Shown: one piece after another, positions 41,652 to 50,666 of the stretch
Position numbering within the stretch: position 1 is the first letter of the stretch
Layout of the letters: each line of letters opens with the position of its first letter
Assembly (NCBI GenBank): GCA_964514055.1
Contig: CAZEPB010000004.1
Span: forward strand, 43,688-107,687
Direction of reading: 5' to 3'
DNA from: SG8-32-3 sp964514055
GTDB taxonomy: Archaea > Thermoproteota > Bathyarchaeia > Bathyarchaeales > Bathycorpusculaceae
DNA: 64,000 nucleotides
Program-made: the position numbers and the translations under genes
The notes under the pieces: generated by a model
Databases searched by the model: none
Told to the model about the DNA's origin: nothing
What the model saw: the letters and a program-made list of their open reading frames with translations, nothing else

Positions 41652-42674
41652 TTATGGGGCATTGCTTTTGAATTTGGCAAAATCTTTTTTGTAGTAAACC
41701 CCGTTCTCATGGATAATCGCCGACACGTACTTCAGCGGCGTAATGTCAAAAGCTGGATTAAGCACACTTACGTCTTCAGCGGCGACCTGCTTACCGCCGT
41801 AATGCGTAACTTCCGCAGGTTTCCGTTCTTCGATGACAATGTCGACTGATGTACGCGTTAAGTCGAAGGTGGATTTTGGAGCTGCCACGTAAAACGGTAT
41901 TCCATGTTCATGGGCTAACACTGCAATAGTGAAAGTGCCAATTTTGTTAGCCACACCATCTTGCACTATGCGGTCGGCGCCCACCACAACCTTGTCAACC
42001 AAGCGCTTGTGCATCACGTAGCCAACCATGCTGTCCGTTATCAACGTAACCGGTATCCCGTCGCGTTTCAACTCGTAAGCCGTTAAGCGAGCACCCTGCA
42101 GTAACGGGCGTGTTTCGGTGGCTATGACTTTGATTTTTTTCCCCTGTTTCCAAGCTGCGCGTATCACGCCTAAAGCAGTGCCGTACTCAACCGTGGCTAG
42201 CTCGCCAGCGTTGCAGTGTGTCAAAATAACGTCGCCATCGTTGATTAGCACAGCACCGTTTTCTCCCATAGCCCGATTTGCCTCTGCGTCCTCGTCCGCT
42301 ATGCTCTGAGCTTCTCGAACCACAAGCGTCTTCAACTCCTCAACGGGTCCAGTGAAATCTCGGCCTTTGTCCAAAACTCTGTCTGCCGCCCAAAAGAGGT
42401 TAACGGCTGTCGGTCTTGTACTCTTTAGGATTTTCGCCGCGTCTTCCAGTTCCGCCAGCAACTCCGATACGCAACCTGCTTTTGAGTGCCAAGCAGCCAA
42501 GGCCAGACCGAAAGCTGCGGCTGCTCCGAGTAATGGGGCACCTCTAACTCTCAGATTTTCTATAGCCTCAGCCATCTCGTCAACCGTTTTGATTTTCAAG
42601 TTTACTGTTTCAAGAGGTAACTTTGTCTGGTCTATCGTGATGACGGTGCCGTCTTGCCATTTTATGGTTCGCAT
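41652..42674 (-). CDS. mtnA: S-methyl-5-thioribose-1-phosphate isomerase
   Basis: Isomerises methylthioribose-1-phosphate to methylthioribulose-1-phosphate in the methionine salvage pathway. A 340-residue eIF2B-like fold: RVRGAPLLGAAAAFGLALA, THCNAGELATVEYGTALGV with catalytic Cys, ETRPLLQGARLTAYEL, VVGADRIVQDGVANKIGTFTIA with catalytic Asp, and APKSTFD. These favour MtnA over ribose-1,5-bisphosphate isomerase. It links in theme to the methionine cluster at 55.5 kb but is separate. Confidence 0.9.
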   Translation of the reverse strand: MRTIKWQDGTVITIDQTKLPLETVNLKIKTVDEMAEAIENLRVRGAPLLGAAAAFGLALAAWHSKAGCVSELLAELEDAAKILKSTRPTAVNLFWAADRVLDKGRDFTGPVEELKTLVVREAQSIADEDAEANRAMGENGAVLINDGDVILTHCNAGELATVEYGTALGVIRAAWKQGKKIKVIATETRPLLQGARLTAYELKRDGIPVTLITDSMVGYVMHKRLVDKVVVGADRIVQDGVANKIGTFTIAVLAHEHGIPFYVAAPKSTFDLTRTSVDIVIEERKPAEVTHYGGKQVAAEDVSVLNPAFDITPLKYVSAIIHENGVYYKKDFAKFKSNAP

Positions 42675-42776
42675 ACCTGTTGCCTCATTAATTGCTTTTA
42701 TAATTTATAGTAAAATCTTATTTTAAGTGGGTTCTGTTTAAGATTTCGGAAGCATTCGGGAAAACCTGCTTTTTTC

Positions 42777-43520
42777 TCATTCGAGAGGTGATTTAACGTA
42801 AGTTACCACTTCGACTGGGCAGTCTTTACCAGATTTTAGCCTTTTCTTCCACTCATCCCCAACAGCGACAAGCGAGAAAACTCCTGAAATTTCCGCTTTT
42901 GCTTTTTTGACAAGGTTAATCAATGCCTCTTGCGTTTCCCCACTTTTGATCATGTCATCTACTATCAAAACACTGTCGCGCCTCTTGATGGCGTCTTTTG
43001 GAATAAACAGTGTCACGGTTACGCCTGAATCTTTTCCCAGAACGTAGGTTTCGTCCAGAAAGGCTTTGACGCCGACTTCTTTGTTTCTCTTAGCCAAAAT
43101 GAGGTTGACTCCGAGGGAGTTGGCGACCATTGTAGCCAATGGAATTCCGTCAACTGCCGCAGTTAAGATTTTAGTTACCCGTTTTCCAGCAAAATTTGCC
43201 AAGGCATGGTTTGCGGCTTGCTGAAGTATGTTGTAGTCGCCTATGATCTCAGTGTTGTCGAAATAGCCTGTATCGTCGAATTTTATTCTGCTTCGCAGTT
43301 CCGTTTCAAGGCCAACGAGTTTCGTCAGTACTTTCCACAGTTGTTTCGCCCTAGTCGTGTTGGGTAGGACGTGTCCTTTCGCGTATCTGCTAAGGACTGT
43401 GACTGGTAAGCCTGTTTTGGATGCTAACTCCCGATAGGTTATGTTGCGTTTATACTTTGCAGTTCTCAAAAGCTCGATTGTCATCAAGCGAAGTTTTAAA
43501 TCTTCTGCATGGGTGCTCAT
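42777..43520 (-). CDS. gfcR: GfcR-type HTH/PRTase transcriptional regulator
   Basis: A 247-residue protein. An N-terminal HTH (NITYRELASKTGLPVTVLSRYAKGHVLPN) is fused to an orotate phosphoribosyltransferase-like domain with the PRPP loop SVLIVDDMIKSGETQEAL. Proteins of this build (GfcR in halophilic archaea) act as activators controlling sugar and glycolytic genes. The ligand and targets here are unknown. It starts at ATG 43520, after GGGGGAAAAAG. Confidence 0.85.
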   Translation of the reverse strand: MSTHAEDLKLRLMTIELLRTAKYKRNITYRELASKTGLPVTVLSRYAKGHVLPNTTRAKQLWKVLTKLVGLETELRSRIKFDDTGYFDNTEIIGDYNILQQAANHALANFAGKRVTKILTAAVDGIPLATMVANSLGVNLILAKRNKEVGVKAFLDETYVLGKDSGVTVTLFIPKDAIKRRDSVLIVDDMIKSGETQEALINLVKKAKAEISGVFSLVAVGDEWKKRLKSGKDCPVEVVTYVKSPLE

Positions 43521-43718
43521 CTTTTTCCCCCTTTAAACACCTATGAATCAAATAGTGAAACGTTTACCTTCTATTGTAGCTTGCCAATTTATATCTTCCG
43601 TTAAAAATCGAATTGAGCTTTCAGCCCGTTGGGTCAACCTTGCGTGGCTTCATTTTTGCGCTTTCACATCAAGCTTTTTTAAACCGAAACGTGACTCTAA
43701 AGTAAAAGAGGCGTCTCT

Positions 43719-44237
43719 GTGCAGAAAGCTAAACGGTTGTTCATCGCAGCGCTCTTCAGTTCAATAATATTCGTGATCAACTTTTTAGTGCCTCCACCTA
43801 TCAGTTACCTTCTCATAGTGGTTCAAGCTGTCATACTCGCCTTAGCAACTTTTTTTGTGGGAAAAGCAGGCGCCACCTACGTAGGTCTCATCGGCGGCTT
43901 TCTGTCCGCGCTTTCACGTCCTGCTTTTGGCCCATTCACTTTTATCTTCACGTTTCTTTTCGGGCTCATGGTGGACTTCTTTTTTCTTGCTTTCAAAGTC
44001 TCTTCCACAGCAGGGGAAGTAAACCGAAACAGAGTAATATTCGCCATGACGTTCAGCACCGCAATAATCGGTTTCCTAAGCTATTACACAACCGCCGTCT
44101 ACCTTAACCTTGTTGACCTAAACCCAGTAATGTCGGGGTTAGTAATTTTCGTCGCTGCAGGAAGTGGAATCTCGGCAGGTTACGCAGCGGCGTATCTCTG
44201 GAACAGATATTTGAAAAACATCAGCCTCGCCTCGTAG
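43719..44237 (+). CDS. Membrane protein, ECF S-component-like
   Basis: A 172-residue polytopic protein with five or six hydrophobic segments. Its layout (small Gly-rich loops, KAGATYVGLIGGFLSALSRPAFGPF) is like substrate-binding S components of ECF vitamin transporters, but no ECF ATPases are near, so this is tentative. GTG 43719 has AGGCG upstream. It is divergent from gfcR (198 bp gap). Confidence 0.55.
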   Translation: MQKAKRLFIAALFSSIIFVINFLVPPPISYLLIVVQAVILALATFFVGKAGATYVGLIGGFLSALSRPAFGPFTFIFTFLFGLMVDFFFLAFKVSSTAGEVNRNRVIFAMTFSTAIIGFLSYYTTAVYLNLVDLNPVMSGLVIFVAAGSGISAGYAAAYLWNRYLKNISLAS

Positions 44238-44286
44238 CCTAAACTAAAGCGAGGTTTTATGATATATTACGATTGTGAAAATATCC

Positions 44287-44296
44287 CTTTTAAAGC
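44287..44296 (+). promoter_or_regulatory. TATA-like box of the 52-residue gene
   Basis: CCTTTTAAAG, about 45 nt before ATG 44336, fits a promoter for the small gene. GGAGAAGGAGAAGG precedes the ATG. Confidence 0.4.
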
Positions 44297-44335
44297 TCGG
44301 TGACTTGACGTTGGATGGAGAAGGAGAAGGTTTCG

Positions 44336-44494
44336 ATGAGACTCTTTCGCAGAAAAGGACATGCAGTGAAGAATTGGCATTCACGAGCGCTGTTGATAGA
44401 CCCGAAAAAGACTAAGTTAACCCTTATAAGCAAAACTGCGACCAAACAGGTTCCAGCATGGGTATACAAAAAGTACCTTCCGCAGCAATTATAG
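44336..44494 (+). CDS. 52-residue basic protein
   Basis: ATG 44336 begins MRLFRRKGHAVKNWHSRALL and ends at TAG 44494. It is strongly basic, with Trp/Tyr near the end (VPAWVYKKYLPQQL). It has its own TATA-like box and a strong Shine-Dalgarno sequence, so it is probably translated. Basic small proteins of this kind in archaea are often nucleic-acid binding; no family is recognised. Confidence 0.55.
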   Translation: MRLFRRKGHAVKNWHSRALLIDPKKTKLTLISKTATKQVPAWVYKKYLPQQL

Positions 44495-44509
44495 TCAAAT
44501 TGAAAAGCG

Positions 44510-44794
44510 TTACTTTTCCTTCAGCGAGGGGTATTTCTCTTTTATCTTTGCATCCGCGATTTTAGCAATCATCGCGTTGGAAATCATAACATATTTGACG
44601 TTGGTAAGTTCCGCTAGTTCAGCAGGCTTCTGGTCTTGTGTCACAAGAATTAAGCCATGCTTTCCCGCGTATTCCACAACGTTCTTGTCTTTCGCGGCTT
44701 TCAGACCTGCCTCCTGAGCCGTCAGGACCTCGTAACCCAGAGTCTCAAAATACTCTTTCAAACCCGCGTACATCTCATCAAGCAGAAGCTTCAT
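44510..44794 (-). CDS. DUF5615-like PIN-fold protein
   Basis: A 94-residue protein that looks like the small PIN-like DUF5615 group (MKLLLDEMYAGLKEYFETLGYEVLTAQEAGLKAAKDKNVVEYAGKHGLILVTQDQKPAELAELTNVKYVMI). Asp6-Glu7 and Asp54 are the expected acidic site. The group is often paired with a DUF433 antitoxin, which is absent here. It converges with the 52-residue gene, 15 bases apart. Confidence 0.7.
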   Translation of the reverse strand: MKLLLDEMYAGLKEYFETLGYEVLTAQEAGLKAAKDKNVVEYAGKHGLILVTQDQKPAELAELTNVKYVMISNAMIAKIADAKIKEKYPSLKEK

Positions 44795-44947
44795 TCAGTA
44801 TACCCCATTAGGGCTTAATTTTACGTGTTCCCGTATTTAGAGATTTATCCAAAAAATTCTCGAACGAATAAATCTCGCTCTAAAAACAGTAATATGACTA
44901 TACAAATCAATTAATATCTGTAACTTGGTCGCTGGGAGATTGTCAAC

Positions 44948-45556
44948 CTGAAGAAAAAATACACTGTAGCCGCTATCCTCATAACAGTTGCAGTAGCCAT
45001 CGTCATCCTCAGCGTTCTATACGTCAATTTAGCGCCCAGAGTGATAACTGACGACTTTGAAGAGAACACAGGTCAAGGAGACCTTGGCGAGTGGTTCATA
45101 AACGGAGACGTGCCCCAAGACCCGAACAATCCAGGTCACACCGTGCAATGGCACATAAGACGCGCATCAAATATCTCCCGTTCTGTCGCGCATTCGATGG
45201 AACTTTTCATTGACGGAAAACAAGACGACGGCACTATATGGCTTGAGAGAAAAATAAGCGTGAAAAAGACCGCGCAGATCAGCGTTAGCGTTTCTTTTTG
45301 GCTTTACAGCGAGCAGGAAAGCTTCAACACCATCGCAGCGGTGGTCGCGTACGCGGGAATCGCCAAGCCCCAAGTTGAAGATGACTTCGCTGTTGTAGGC
45401 TTTGCAAATGAAGCGGCAGGCTGGAAAAACTACGTTCATACGGCAAATTTCAGCACGGGCTCAGATGGTGAAGCGTGGGTGGCAGTCGGAATCTCAGTGC
45501 GCTGGGAAACCTACATGACCTATTACATAGACGACGTAAAAATAGAAATCGCCTGA
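44948..45556 (+). CDS. Membrane-anchored extracellular protein, CTG start
   Basis: A 202-residue protein with an N-terminal anchor (KKKYTVAAILITVAVAIVILSVLYVNLAP) and a beta-sandwich, carbohydrate-binding-like ectodomain (DDFEENTGQGDLGEWFINGDVPQDP...WVAVGISVRWETYMTYYIDDVKIEI). An in-frame stop at 44921 leaves only codons without ATG, GTG or TTG before the anchor; the first canonical start is GTG 45041, which would lose it. CTG 44948 is 9 nt after GGGAG (44934-44938). The start is inferred, not proven. Confidence 0.65.
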   Translation: MKKKYTVAAILITVAVAIVILSVLYVNLAPRVITDDFEENTGQGDLGEWFINGDVPQDPNNPGHTVQWHIRRASNISRSVAHSMELFIDGKQDDGTIWLERKISVKKTAQISVSVSFWLYSEQESFNTIAAVVAYAGIAKPQVEDDFAVVGFANEAAGWKNYVHTANFSTGSDGEAWVAVGISVRWETYMTYYIDDVKIEIA

Positions 45557-45634
45557 CTTAAGCAGGGAATATCTTATGAGCGCAAGAATAATATACACTG
45601 TCAGAAAATCATTCTCAATTGAGGTGCCGTCCGC

Positions 45635-46789
45635 ATAAAAAACAAAATAAGCAGTATAGGATACGTCAACAAGATACGAGACAACATACTCCGCATCAGA
45701 CGGAAAAACCTTGCACCCTTATATAACGCCCTGAAAGCCGCTGACTGCGTAGTCTGCGCAGGATCAGGCAGATCACTTTATTCGTTAAATGCGGCTATGA
45801 GTCAAATAGCCCTTAGTCAAGTAGGCTGGAGAAATAAAGTGGTGTTAACGCCAGATGACCCTGGGTTTCCAGGCAAGAGCATGTACGATGCTGCTGGTGA
45901 TCTGGCACGTCGCTACAAGAAGACCTTGCTCCTGATTAATTCTGGAAGCGGCTATTCAGACGACCCGTTAGTGATGGCTCAGGACTTGGCACGGTACATT
46001 GAAGAAAAGAAAACATCCAAGTTCACAATGGGGCTTCTAACTTCCGCTTTGGAATCACCGTTAGCTCAAATCACCCGTCAATATGGACATGTGGTTCATA
46101 TCAAAGGGCGAGGGAGACTCAAGCCTTCCTTCGAGTACAGCGAGACGGGCATGATGGGCGACGTTTTCGAGTTAGGCACGCTTTTGCTTCTGTGCATGAT
46201 GATTGAAGCTATTTTTAGAAACTTGGAAGTAGAAGACGTGTTCAAACTCTGCAAAGAGGAATTCGAAAAGATAGGCGCCATCATAGACGCTAACGTGAAG
46301 TCGGAAACCTACACGCAACTTGTTGACCTGTTGGAAAAGCGAACCAACGTTTTCCTAGGGGGAAAAGGCACCGCAAACGAAATTGCCAAAATGACCGGCG
46401 TCAGACTTTTCCACATTAAAAGCTTCTTAGGCGACAACGTGTACGTGACCAGAGGGGTTAACACGCCTCACCCGAGAGCTGGAGACCTTGAAATCCTCAT
46501 GTCTTTTTCTGGCGAAACCAAACCCGTCGTCATCTGGGCTGACGTGATGAAAAAGTTCAACGGCACCGTGCTCGCGATAACTGGCTCGCCAGATTCAACT
46601 TTAGCTAAGAAAGCGGATGTGAAGATAATCTTGGAGGAAGAAGTGAAACCTGGCACGCCGCGGCGGTTTTACACGAGAGCAGCTTACGTTTTAAGTCCCT
46701 TGCCCGTTAAGTTAGCTGAAAGGCTGGGTCAAAGAGGACTGAAGCTGCCCGAGTACATAATCAGCTGGTACCACTCCGTTACGCAATAA
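45635..46789 (+). CDS. Two-domain SIS sugar-isomerase-like protein, ATA start
   Basis: A 384-residue protein with two SIS domains, the fold of phosphosugar isomerases. The first includes ADCVVCAGSGRSLYSLNAAMSQIALSQ and LLINSGSGYSDDPLVMAQDL. The second has FLGGKGTANEIAKMTGVRLFHIKSFLGD. The first domain's N-terminal strand lies before the first ATG (45797) and must be coding; no ATG, GTG or TTG occurs from the stop at 45620 to there. ATA 45635 is 8 nt after GAGGTG (45621-45626). It is probably a phosphosugar isomerase or sugar-phosphate sensor; the substrate is not known. Confidence 0.75.
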   Translation: MKNKISSIGYVNKIRDNILRIRRKNLAPLYNALKAADCVVCAGSGRSLYSLNAAMSQIALSQVGWRNKVVLTPDDPGFPGKSMYDAAGDLARRYKKTLLLINSGSGYSDDPLVMAQDLARYIEEKKTSKFTMGLLTSALESPLAQITRQYGHVVHIKGRGRLKPSFEYSETGMMGDVFELGTLLLLCMMIEAIFRNLEVEDVFKLCKEEFEKIGAIIDANVKSETYTQLVDLLEKRTNVFLGGKGTANEIAKMTGVRLFHIKSFLGDNVYVTRGVNTPHPRAGDLEILMSFSGETKPVVIWADVMKKFNGTVLAITGSPDSTLAKKADVKIILEEEVKPGTPRRFYTRAAYVLSPLPVKLAERLGQRGLKLPEYIISWYHSVTQ

Positions 46790-46818
46790 ACGAGTAAGCA
46801 GGAAACAGCGGGCTGCGC

Positions 46819-47616
46819 ATGGACCCAATACAAGCGATAATACTAGGTTTCATCCAAGGCGTGACAGAATGGCTTCCCATTTCCAGCACAGGCCATCTTA
46901 GAATAGCTGAACAGTTCTTAGGTTTAACCTTGCCCCTGCTCTTCGACGTCACATTGCACGTAGGAACGCTCATAATTATCCTGTTTTTCTTCCGAAAGGA
47001 CATCAAACTAGTCCTCGTGGCGCTTGTAAAGGGAGACTTCAAATCGGAAAATGGAAAGCTGATTCCCCTAATCATCGTCGGAACCGCGCCCACCGCCCTA
47101 ATCGGACTGGTCTTCACCTTCACCAGCACCATAGAAACCTACTTCAGCAGTTTTCTGCCGATAGCTGGCGCCTTCATAACCTGCGGCGTGGTGCTTTACT
47201 TTTCAAAAACTGGGCAAGAACGAAAAGAAAACATAACCTACATAGCAGCCTTGGCGATAGGCACTGCTCAGGGCATAGCGTTGATTCCAGGACTATCACG
47301 GAGCGGGTTAACCATCGCCACAGCGCTTATGCTCGGAGTCCGCCGCGAGAAAGCCTTCAAGTTTTCCTTTCTGCTTTCCGTTCCAGCAGTAATCGGCGCT
47401 TTAGGCTTGACCCTGTACGAGCAGCAGGAAATGCTGACGCTTGTAGGTGTTGGTTTCACAGAAATCGTTGTCGGCATCGCTGTGTCACTGGTGGTTAGCT
47501 ATTTTGCGTTAAAACTCCTGTGGAAGGCGCTGGCTGGCAGGAAATTCTACCTATTCGCGTTCTACTGTTGGCTTGTCGGCGCCGTGCTTTTGGTGTTAAG
47601 CCTCGGCGGCGTCTAG
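46819..47616 (+). CDS. uppP: Undecaprenyl/polyprenyl-diphosphatase, UppP family
   Basis: A 265-residue polytopic phosphatase that recycles polyprenyl diphosphate carriers. It has the signature EWLPISSTGHL (residues 16-26) and LIPGLSRSGLTIA (about 157-169), with about eight TM segments. In archaea it would act on dolichyl-type lipids used for glycosylation. Its 3' end overlaps the end of cca by 21 bases on the other strand. Confidence 0.92.
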   Translation: MDPIQAIILGFIQGVTEWLPISSTGHLRIAEQFLGLTLPLLFDVTLHVGTLIIILFFFRKDIKLVLVALVKGDFKSENGKLIPLIIVGTAPTALIGLVFTFTSTIETYFSSFLPIAGAFITCGVVLYFSKTGQERKENITYIAALAIGTAQGIALIPGLSRSGLTIATALMLGVRREKAFKFSFLLSVPAVIGALGLTLYEQQEMLTLVGVGFTEIVVGIAVSLVVSYFALKLLWKALAGRKFYLFAFYCWLVGAVLLVLSLGGV

Positions 47617-49023
47617 CCAGAAAGGTTTGCCTGAAAGAAAACCTGTTAAGAACTCTGCAAACTCCTTGTTGCCCCTGTAGACTTGAACCACTTCACTGTT
47701 GACTAGAACGTTGAGCTTTTCTCTAAATGCTTGCGCCATCAGCTCCGCCACGCCTATGTTTCTGCCGCCATCCTCCAGTTTCTCCTTCAAAAGCTCGACA
47801 ACGTCTTGGAATCTGCGCTGCAACTCCACAACCCACCTGCCACCTTCAATGTAAGGTCCAGAAACCACGCCGTCGTTACTGGCGTATTTAGACAGGAAGT
47901 TCTCGCTTTCCTTTTCCCGCTTGAGAGGCGGACCCAGATGCTTCTTAACGCCTGGCAGAACATGTTGCTCAAGCTCAAAAGTAAACACGGTAAGCGTTTT
48001 TTCGTCGCTCCAAACAGCGTCTCTGAGAACCTTGAAATCGTTAAGCTCAGCTATTTTCCGCAGAGCCCGTTGCGTCTTGTACAGTTGCCCCCATAAAACG
48101 TCGGGAACGGCTACTATGTTTCCAAGCGTCAGGAATATCAGGGAGGAGCCGCGGTTCTCCAGCTTACTCTTTAGGGCTTTTTCGGTCAGCGCGTTTATTT
48201 TCGGCGGATAAAAGAACTCTGCGTTTGGCGTTTTGAGGTAGGCTCTGGCTGCGCCAACAAGAGTGTAGAGTTTCTGCGGCTGAACAGCGGAAGCCACGTT
48301 TCTGGCTTTATCCACAGGGTCAACTATGACCAGAGGTTCTGGAAAGAGCAGTTTAAGCTCTTTTTCCCTGCCTGCGTAGTAGCCTTCAATGTCTATGACT
48401 ATTCGTTGCGTGTAACTGGCAAATGCACGTAGTGTATCGGCGAAGGATTTGTGGTGCAGTATCAGGAGTTCGCAGAGATAGCCGCTGAAGCCGCCAGTTT
48501 TAATTTCAGCCCCGTAGGCATTGATGCCTTGCAAGAACTTTTTGAGCAGGAGCACTTCGTCACGTAGAGCTTTGTTTAGGTGTTTTTTCACGTAGTCTGT
48601 GTGGAAGGGCGTCCTGTCTGTGGCGCTCAGCCATTCGCCCTGTTTCACATCGTAGCAGGGCACAATGTTCAACCTGACTCCGTCGATGAACGCCTCCAGG
48701 TACGGGTGCTCCGCGAACCGTTCAATCTGCCTGTAGCCTTTGGTGGCTTTTCGCGCTATTTTCAGGCTGATTTCGCCGAGGGACCTGCGAGGTATGGTAG
48801 TTGGCAGGCGCATGAATACGTCAATTTCGGGTTCTTCTCTTAGCCAAGTGTCTTTTGCAACTGAGCCTTCAACCCGCACTGCAGCTTTGACGCCTTGTTG
48901 CTGGCAGGCACTGAGTACTTTCTGCTGTAATTCTTTGGCTAGCGCTGTTATTTTTGCTCTGTCCGCTTGGGTGGGCGTGATTTTCTTCAAGATTTTTTGG
49001 TGAATTGCTTTTAGTTTTTGCAT
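47596..49023 (-). CDS. cca: CCA-adding enzyme, archaeal class I
   Basis: Adds CCA to tRNA 3' ends. A 475-residue enzyme: nucleotidyltransferase motif VEGSVAKDTWLREEPEIDVFMRLP, then LEAFIDGVRLNIVPCYDVKQGEW, FSGYLCELLIL and HTDYVKKHLN, and the central and tail domains. The order matches archaeal CCA enzymes. It starts at ATG 49023. thpR is 10 bases upstream on the same strand, so both are probably one transcript. Confidence 0.93.
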   Translation of the reverse strand: MQKLKAIHQKILKKITPTQADRAKITALAKELQQKVLSACQQQGVKAAVRVEGSVAKDTWLREEPEIDVFMRLPTTIPRRSLGEISLKIARKATKGYRQIERFAEHPYLEAFIDGVRLNIVPCYDVKQGEWLSATDRTPFHTDYVKKHLNKALRDEVLLLKKFLQGINAYGAEIKTGGFSGYLCELLILHHKSFADTLRAFASYTQRIVIDIEGYYAGREKELKLLFPEPLVIVDPVDKARNVASAVQPQKLYTLVGAARAYLKTPNAEFFYPPKINALTEKALKSKLENRGSSLIFLTLGNIVAVPDVLWGQLYKTQRALRKIAELNDFKVLRDAVWSDEKTLTVFTFELEQHVLPGVKKHLGPPLKREKESENFLSKYASNDGVVSGPYIEGGRWVVELQRRFQDVVELLKEKLEDGGRNIGVAELMAQAFREKLNVLVNSEVVQVYRGNKEFAEFLTGFLSGKPFWLDAAEA

Positions 49024-49033
49024 GGCTGATACC

Positions 49034-49603
49034 CTATGGTTGGGGGCAGAACTCTTTAAGTGTTGAGTAGATTGGTCCTTTAGGTGTTAGGGTGCTTTTT
49101 TTGAGGCGTAGGCACTTTGCGTTGACCGTGCCGAATTCGTAGTTTGCGTTTTCAGTTATAAAGTCGGCTAGTTGCTGCTTGTTTCTGCCTGAGCGGACGC
49201 GGGCGATTGTCAAGTGGGGGCTGAATCCCCTGTGGTCTGGGGTGAAGCCTAAACCGCGCAGGCGGGGCTCCAGCTGGCTGAATACCCCTTTCAACTGGTC
49301 TGCGCCGTCAGTTATTCCTGCCCAAACGACTCTTGAGTAGCGCGGGTTAGGGAAGGCGCCTATGCCTTTGATTTGCACTTTGAACGGGGCAAACTGGACG
49401 TTTTTCATTTCTTCAAAAATCTTTTCAGCCGTTGCTGGCATGATGTTTCCGAGAAAGCGGATGGTGATGTGTATGTTCTGTGGTTCCACGAGTTTCAGGT
49501 CCGCGCCCGTCTGAACCAGCTGGCGCTGTGCGGTCGCGAGCCTGTTCAAAACTGTGTCGCTTTCAATGTCGAAAGCCAAGAAGCTTCTTATGGACTCGGG
49601 CAT
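49034..49603 (-). CDS. thpR: RNA 2',3'-cyclic phosphodiesterase (2'-5' RNA ligase family)
   Basis: A 189-residue LigT/ThpR protein. It has the two HxT(x) motifs HITIRFLG and HLTIARV that form the active site. Its likely role is processing of cyclic phosphate RNA ends, in line with tRNA splicing or repair (endA lies at 39 kb). It is probably co-transcribed with the following cca gene. Confidence 0.9.
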   Translation of the reverse strand: MPESIRSFLAFDIESDTVLNRLATAQRQLVQTGADLKLVEPQNIHITIRFLGNIMPATAEKIFEEMKNVQFAPFKVQIKGIGAFPNPRYSRVVWAGITDGADQLKGVFSQLEPRLRGLGFTPDHRGFSPHLTIARVRSGRNKQQLADFITENANYEFGTVNAKCLRLKKSTLTPKGPIYSTLKEFCPQP

Positions 49604-49694
49604 TTGTGTTCCTCGGGTACTTTTTACATTTTCCTTTCATAAATGCTTTTTAATTTTGAATGTTGCTATTGTAAGAATTAAAAAAGGGTGCAAC

Positions 49695-50261
49695 ATGAAC
49701 GCTGAGAAACTTGTTGTTGGTTTGGCTGGTATGCCTGGGTCTGGTAAATCTCTAGTGGTGGAGACCGCTATGAAGATGGGCTACGGCGTGGTTGTTATGG
49801 GCGACGTGATAAGGGAAGAAACGCAGAAGCGGGGGTTGAAGCTGAACCCGAAAAACATTGGAAAGGTAATGCTTGAGTTGAGGAAGAAAAGCGGAGCCGG
49901 CGTGATAGCTGACAGGTGTATTCCGAAGATAGAGCAGCAGGAAAGTGGGAAAGTGATTGTGGACGGGGTGAGAAGCTTAAGTGAAGTTGACGCGTTCAAG
50001 AAGCATTTTTACAATTTTAGTCTGATGGCGGTTTATGCTTCGCCGGAAACAAGGTTTATTCGTCTCTACCGTCGTCATCGAAGTGACGACCCTGATGGTT
50101 GGGAAGTTTTTCAGGAGCGGGATATGCGTGAGCTCGGTGTGGGTTTGGGAGACGCCATTGCGATGGCTGAATACCTTGTTATTAACGAGAATAGCAAAGC
50201 GAATGCGAAAGCCGCCGCGAAAAAATTTATTGGGAGAATTGAAAGGAAATGGAAGAAATAG
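49695..50261 (+). CDS. UPF0200 kinase-like P-loop protein
   Basis: A 188-residue P-loop protein of the UPF0200 group, related to nucleotide and dephospho-CoA kinases. Walker A is GMPGSGKS (12-19); a lid-type region and VDGVRSLSEVDAFK follow. The substrate is not established. The frame opens at 49554, but ATG 49695, with AAGGGTG upstream, is the natural start. It overlaps the UPF0201 gene by 13 bases, a conserved archaeal pairing as far as known to me. Confidence 0.85.
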   Translation: MNAEKLVVGLAGMPGSGKSLVVETAMKMGYGVVVMGDVIREETQKRGLKLNPKNIGKVMLELRKKSGAGVIADRCIPKIEQQESGKVIVDGVRSLSEVDAFKKHFYNFSLMAVYASPETRFIRLYRRHRSDDPDGWEVFQERDMRELGVGLGDAIAMAEYLVINENSKANAKAAAKKFIGRIERKWKK

Positions 50262-50650
50262 CTGTTCACATCGAAACCGAAATCAACCTTACTGAGGATG
50301 AAGAAAAAGTGAAAAAGGCTGTGGTGAACATTTTCGATAACGTATCCATGGAGATTAAGCCGTCCTATAAGGGAAGCATGTTGGGCGCTGAGGCGAAAGG
50401 GCGGGCAGCACTTGTCAAATTTCGTAATGTGCTTCGTTCGGACCGCATTCGTGATGCGGCTAGAAAAGTGTTTTTTGGAGGAGTAAGGGGAAACACCATC
50501 GGTTTTTGCCTTAACAAGCAGGTGGCGTTTGCTGGTCACGTTTCCTTTTCTGAGGAAGTGGCTGAGTCACCGCTGGGTCCGATAAGAGTCACCATTAAAT
50601 GCGACGACCCTCGGCTGCTTATTGATTGGCTTGCGTGGCGGACCGATTAA
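50249..50650 (+). CDS. UPF0201 RNA-binding-like protein
   Basis: A 133-residue protein of the UPF0201 group, with a K-homology-like alpha-beta pattern (VHIETEINLTEDEEKVKKAVVNIFDNVSMEIKPSYKGS...FRNVLRSDRIRDAARKVFFGG; IRVTIKCDDPRLLIDWLA). An RNA-related role is assumed from the family. It overlaps the start of the UPF0200 gene's tail and the following MBL gene starts one base after its stop, so three genes form one operon. Confidence 0.82.
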   Translation: MEEIAVHIETEINLTEDEEKVKKAVVNIFDNVSMEIKPSYKGSMLGAEAKGRAALVKFRNVLRSDRIRDAARKVFFGGVRGNTIGFCLNKQVAFAGHVSFSEEVAESPLGPIRVTIKCDDPRLLIDWLAWRTD

Positions 50651-50666
50651 GATGGGAGGGACATGC

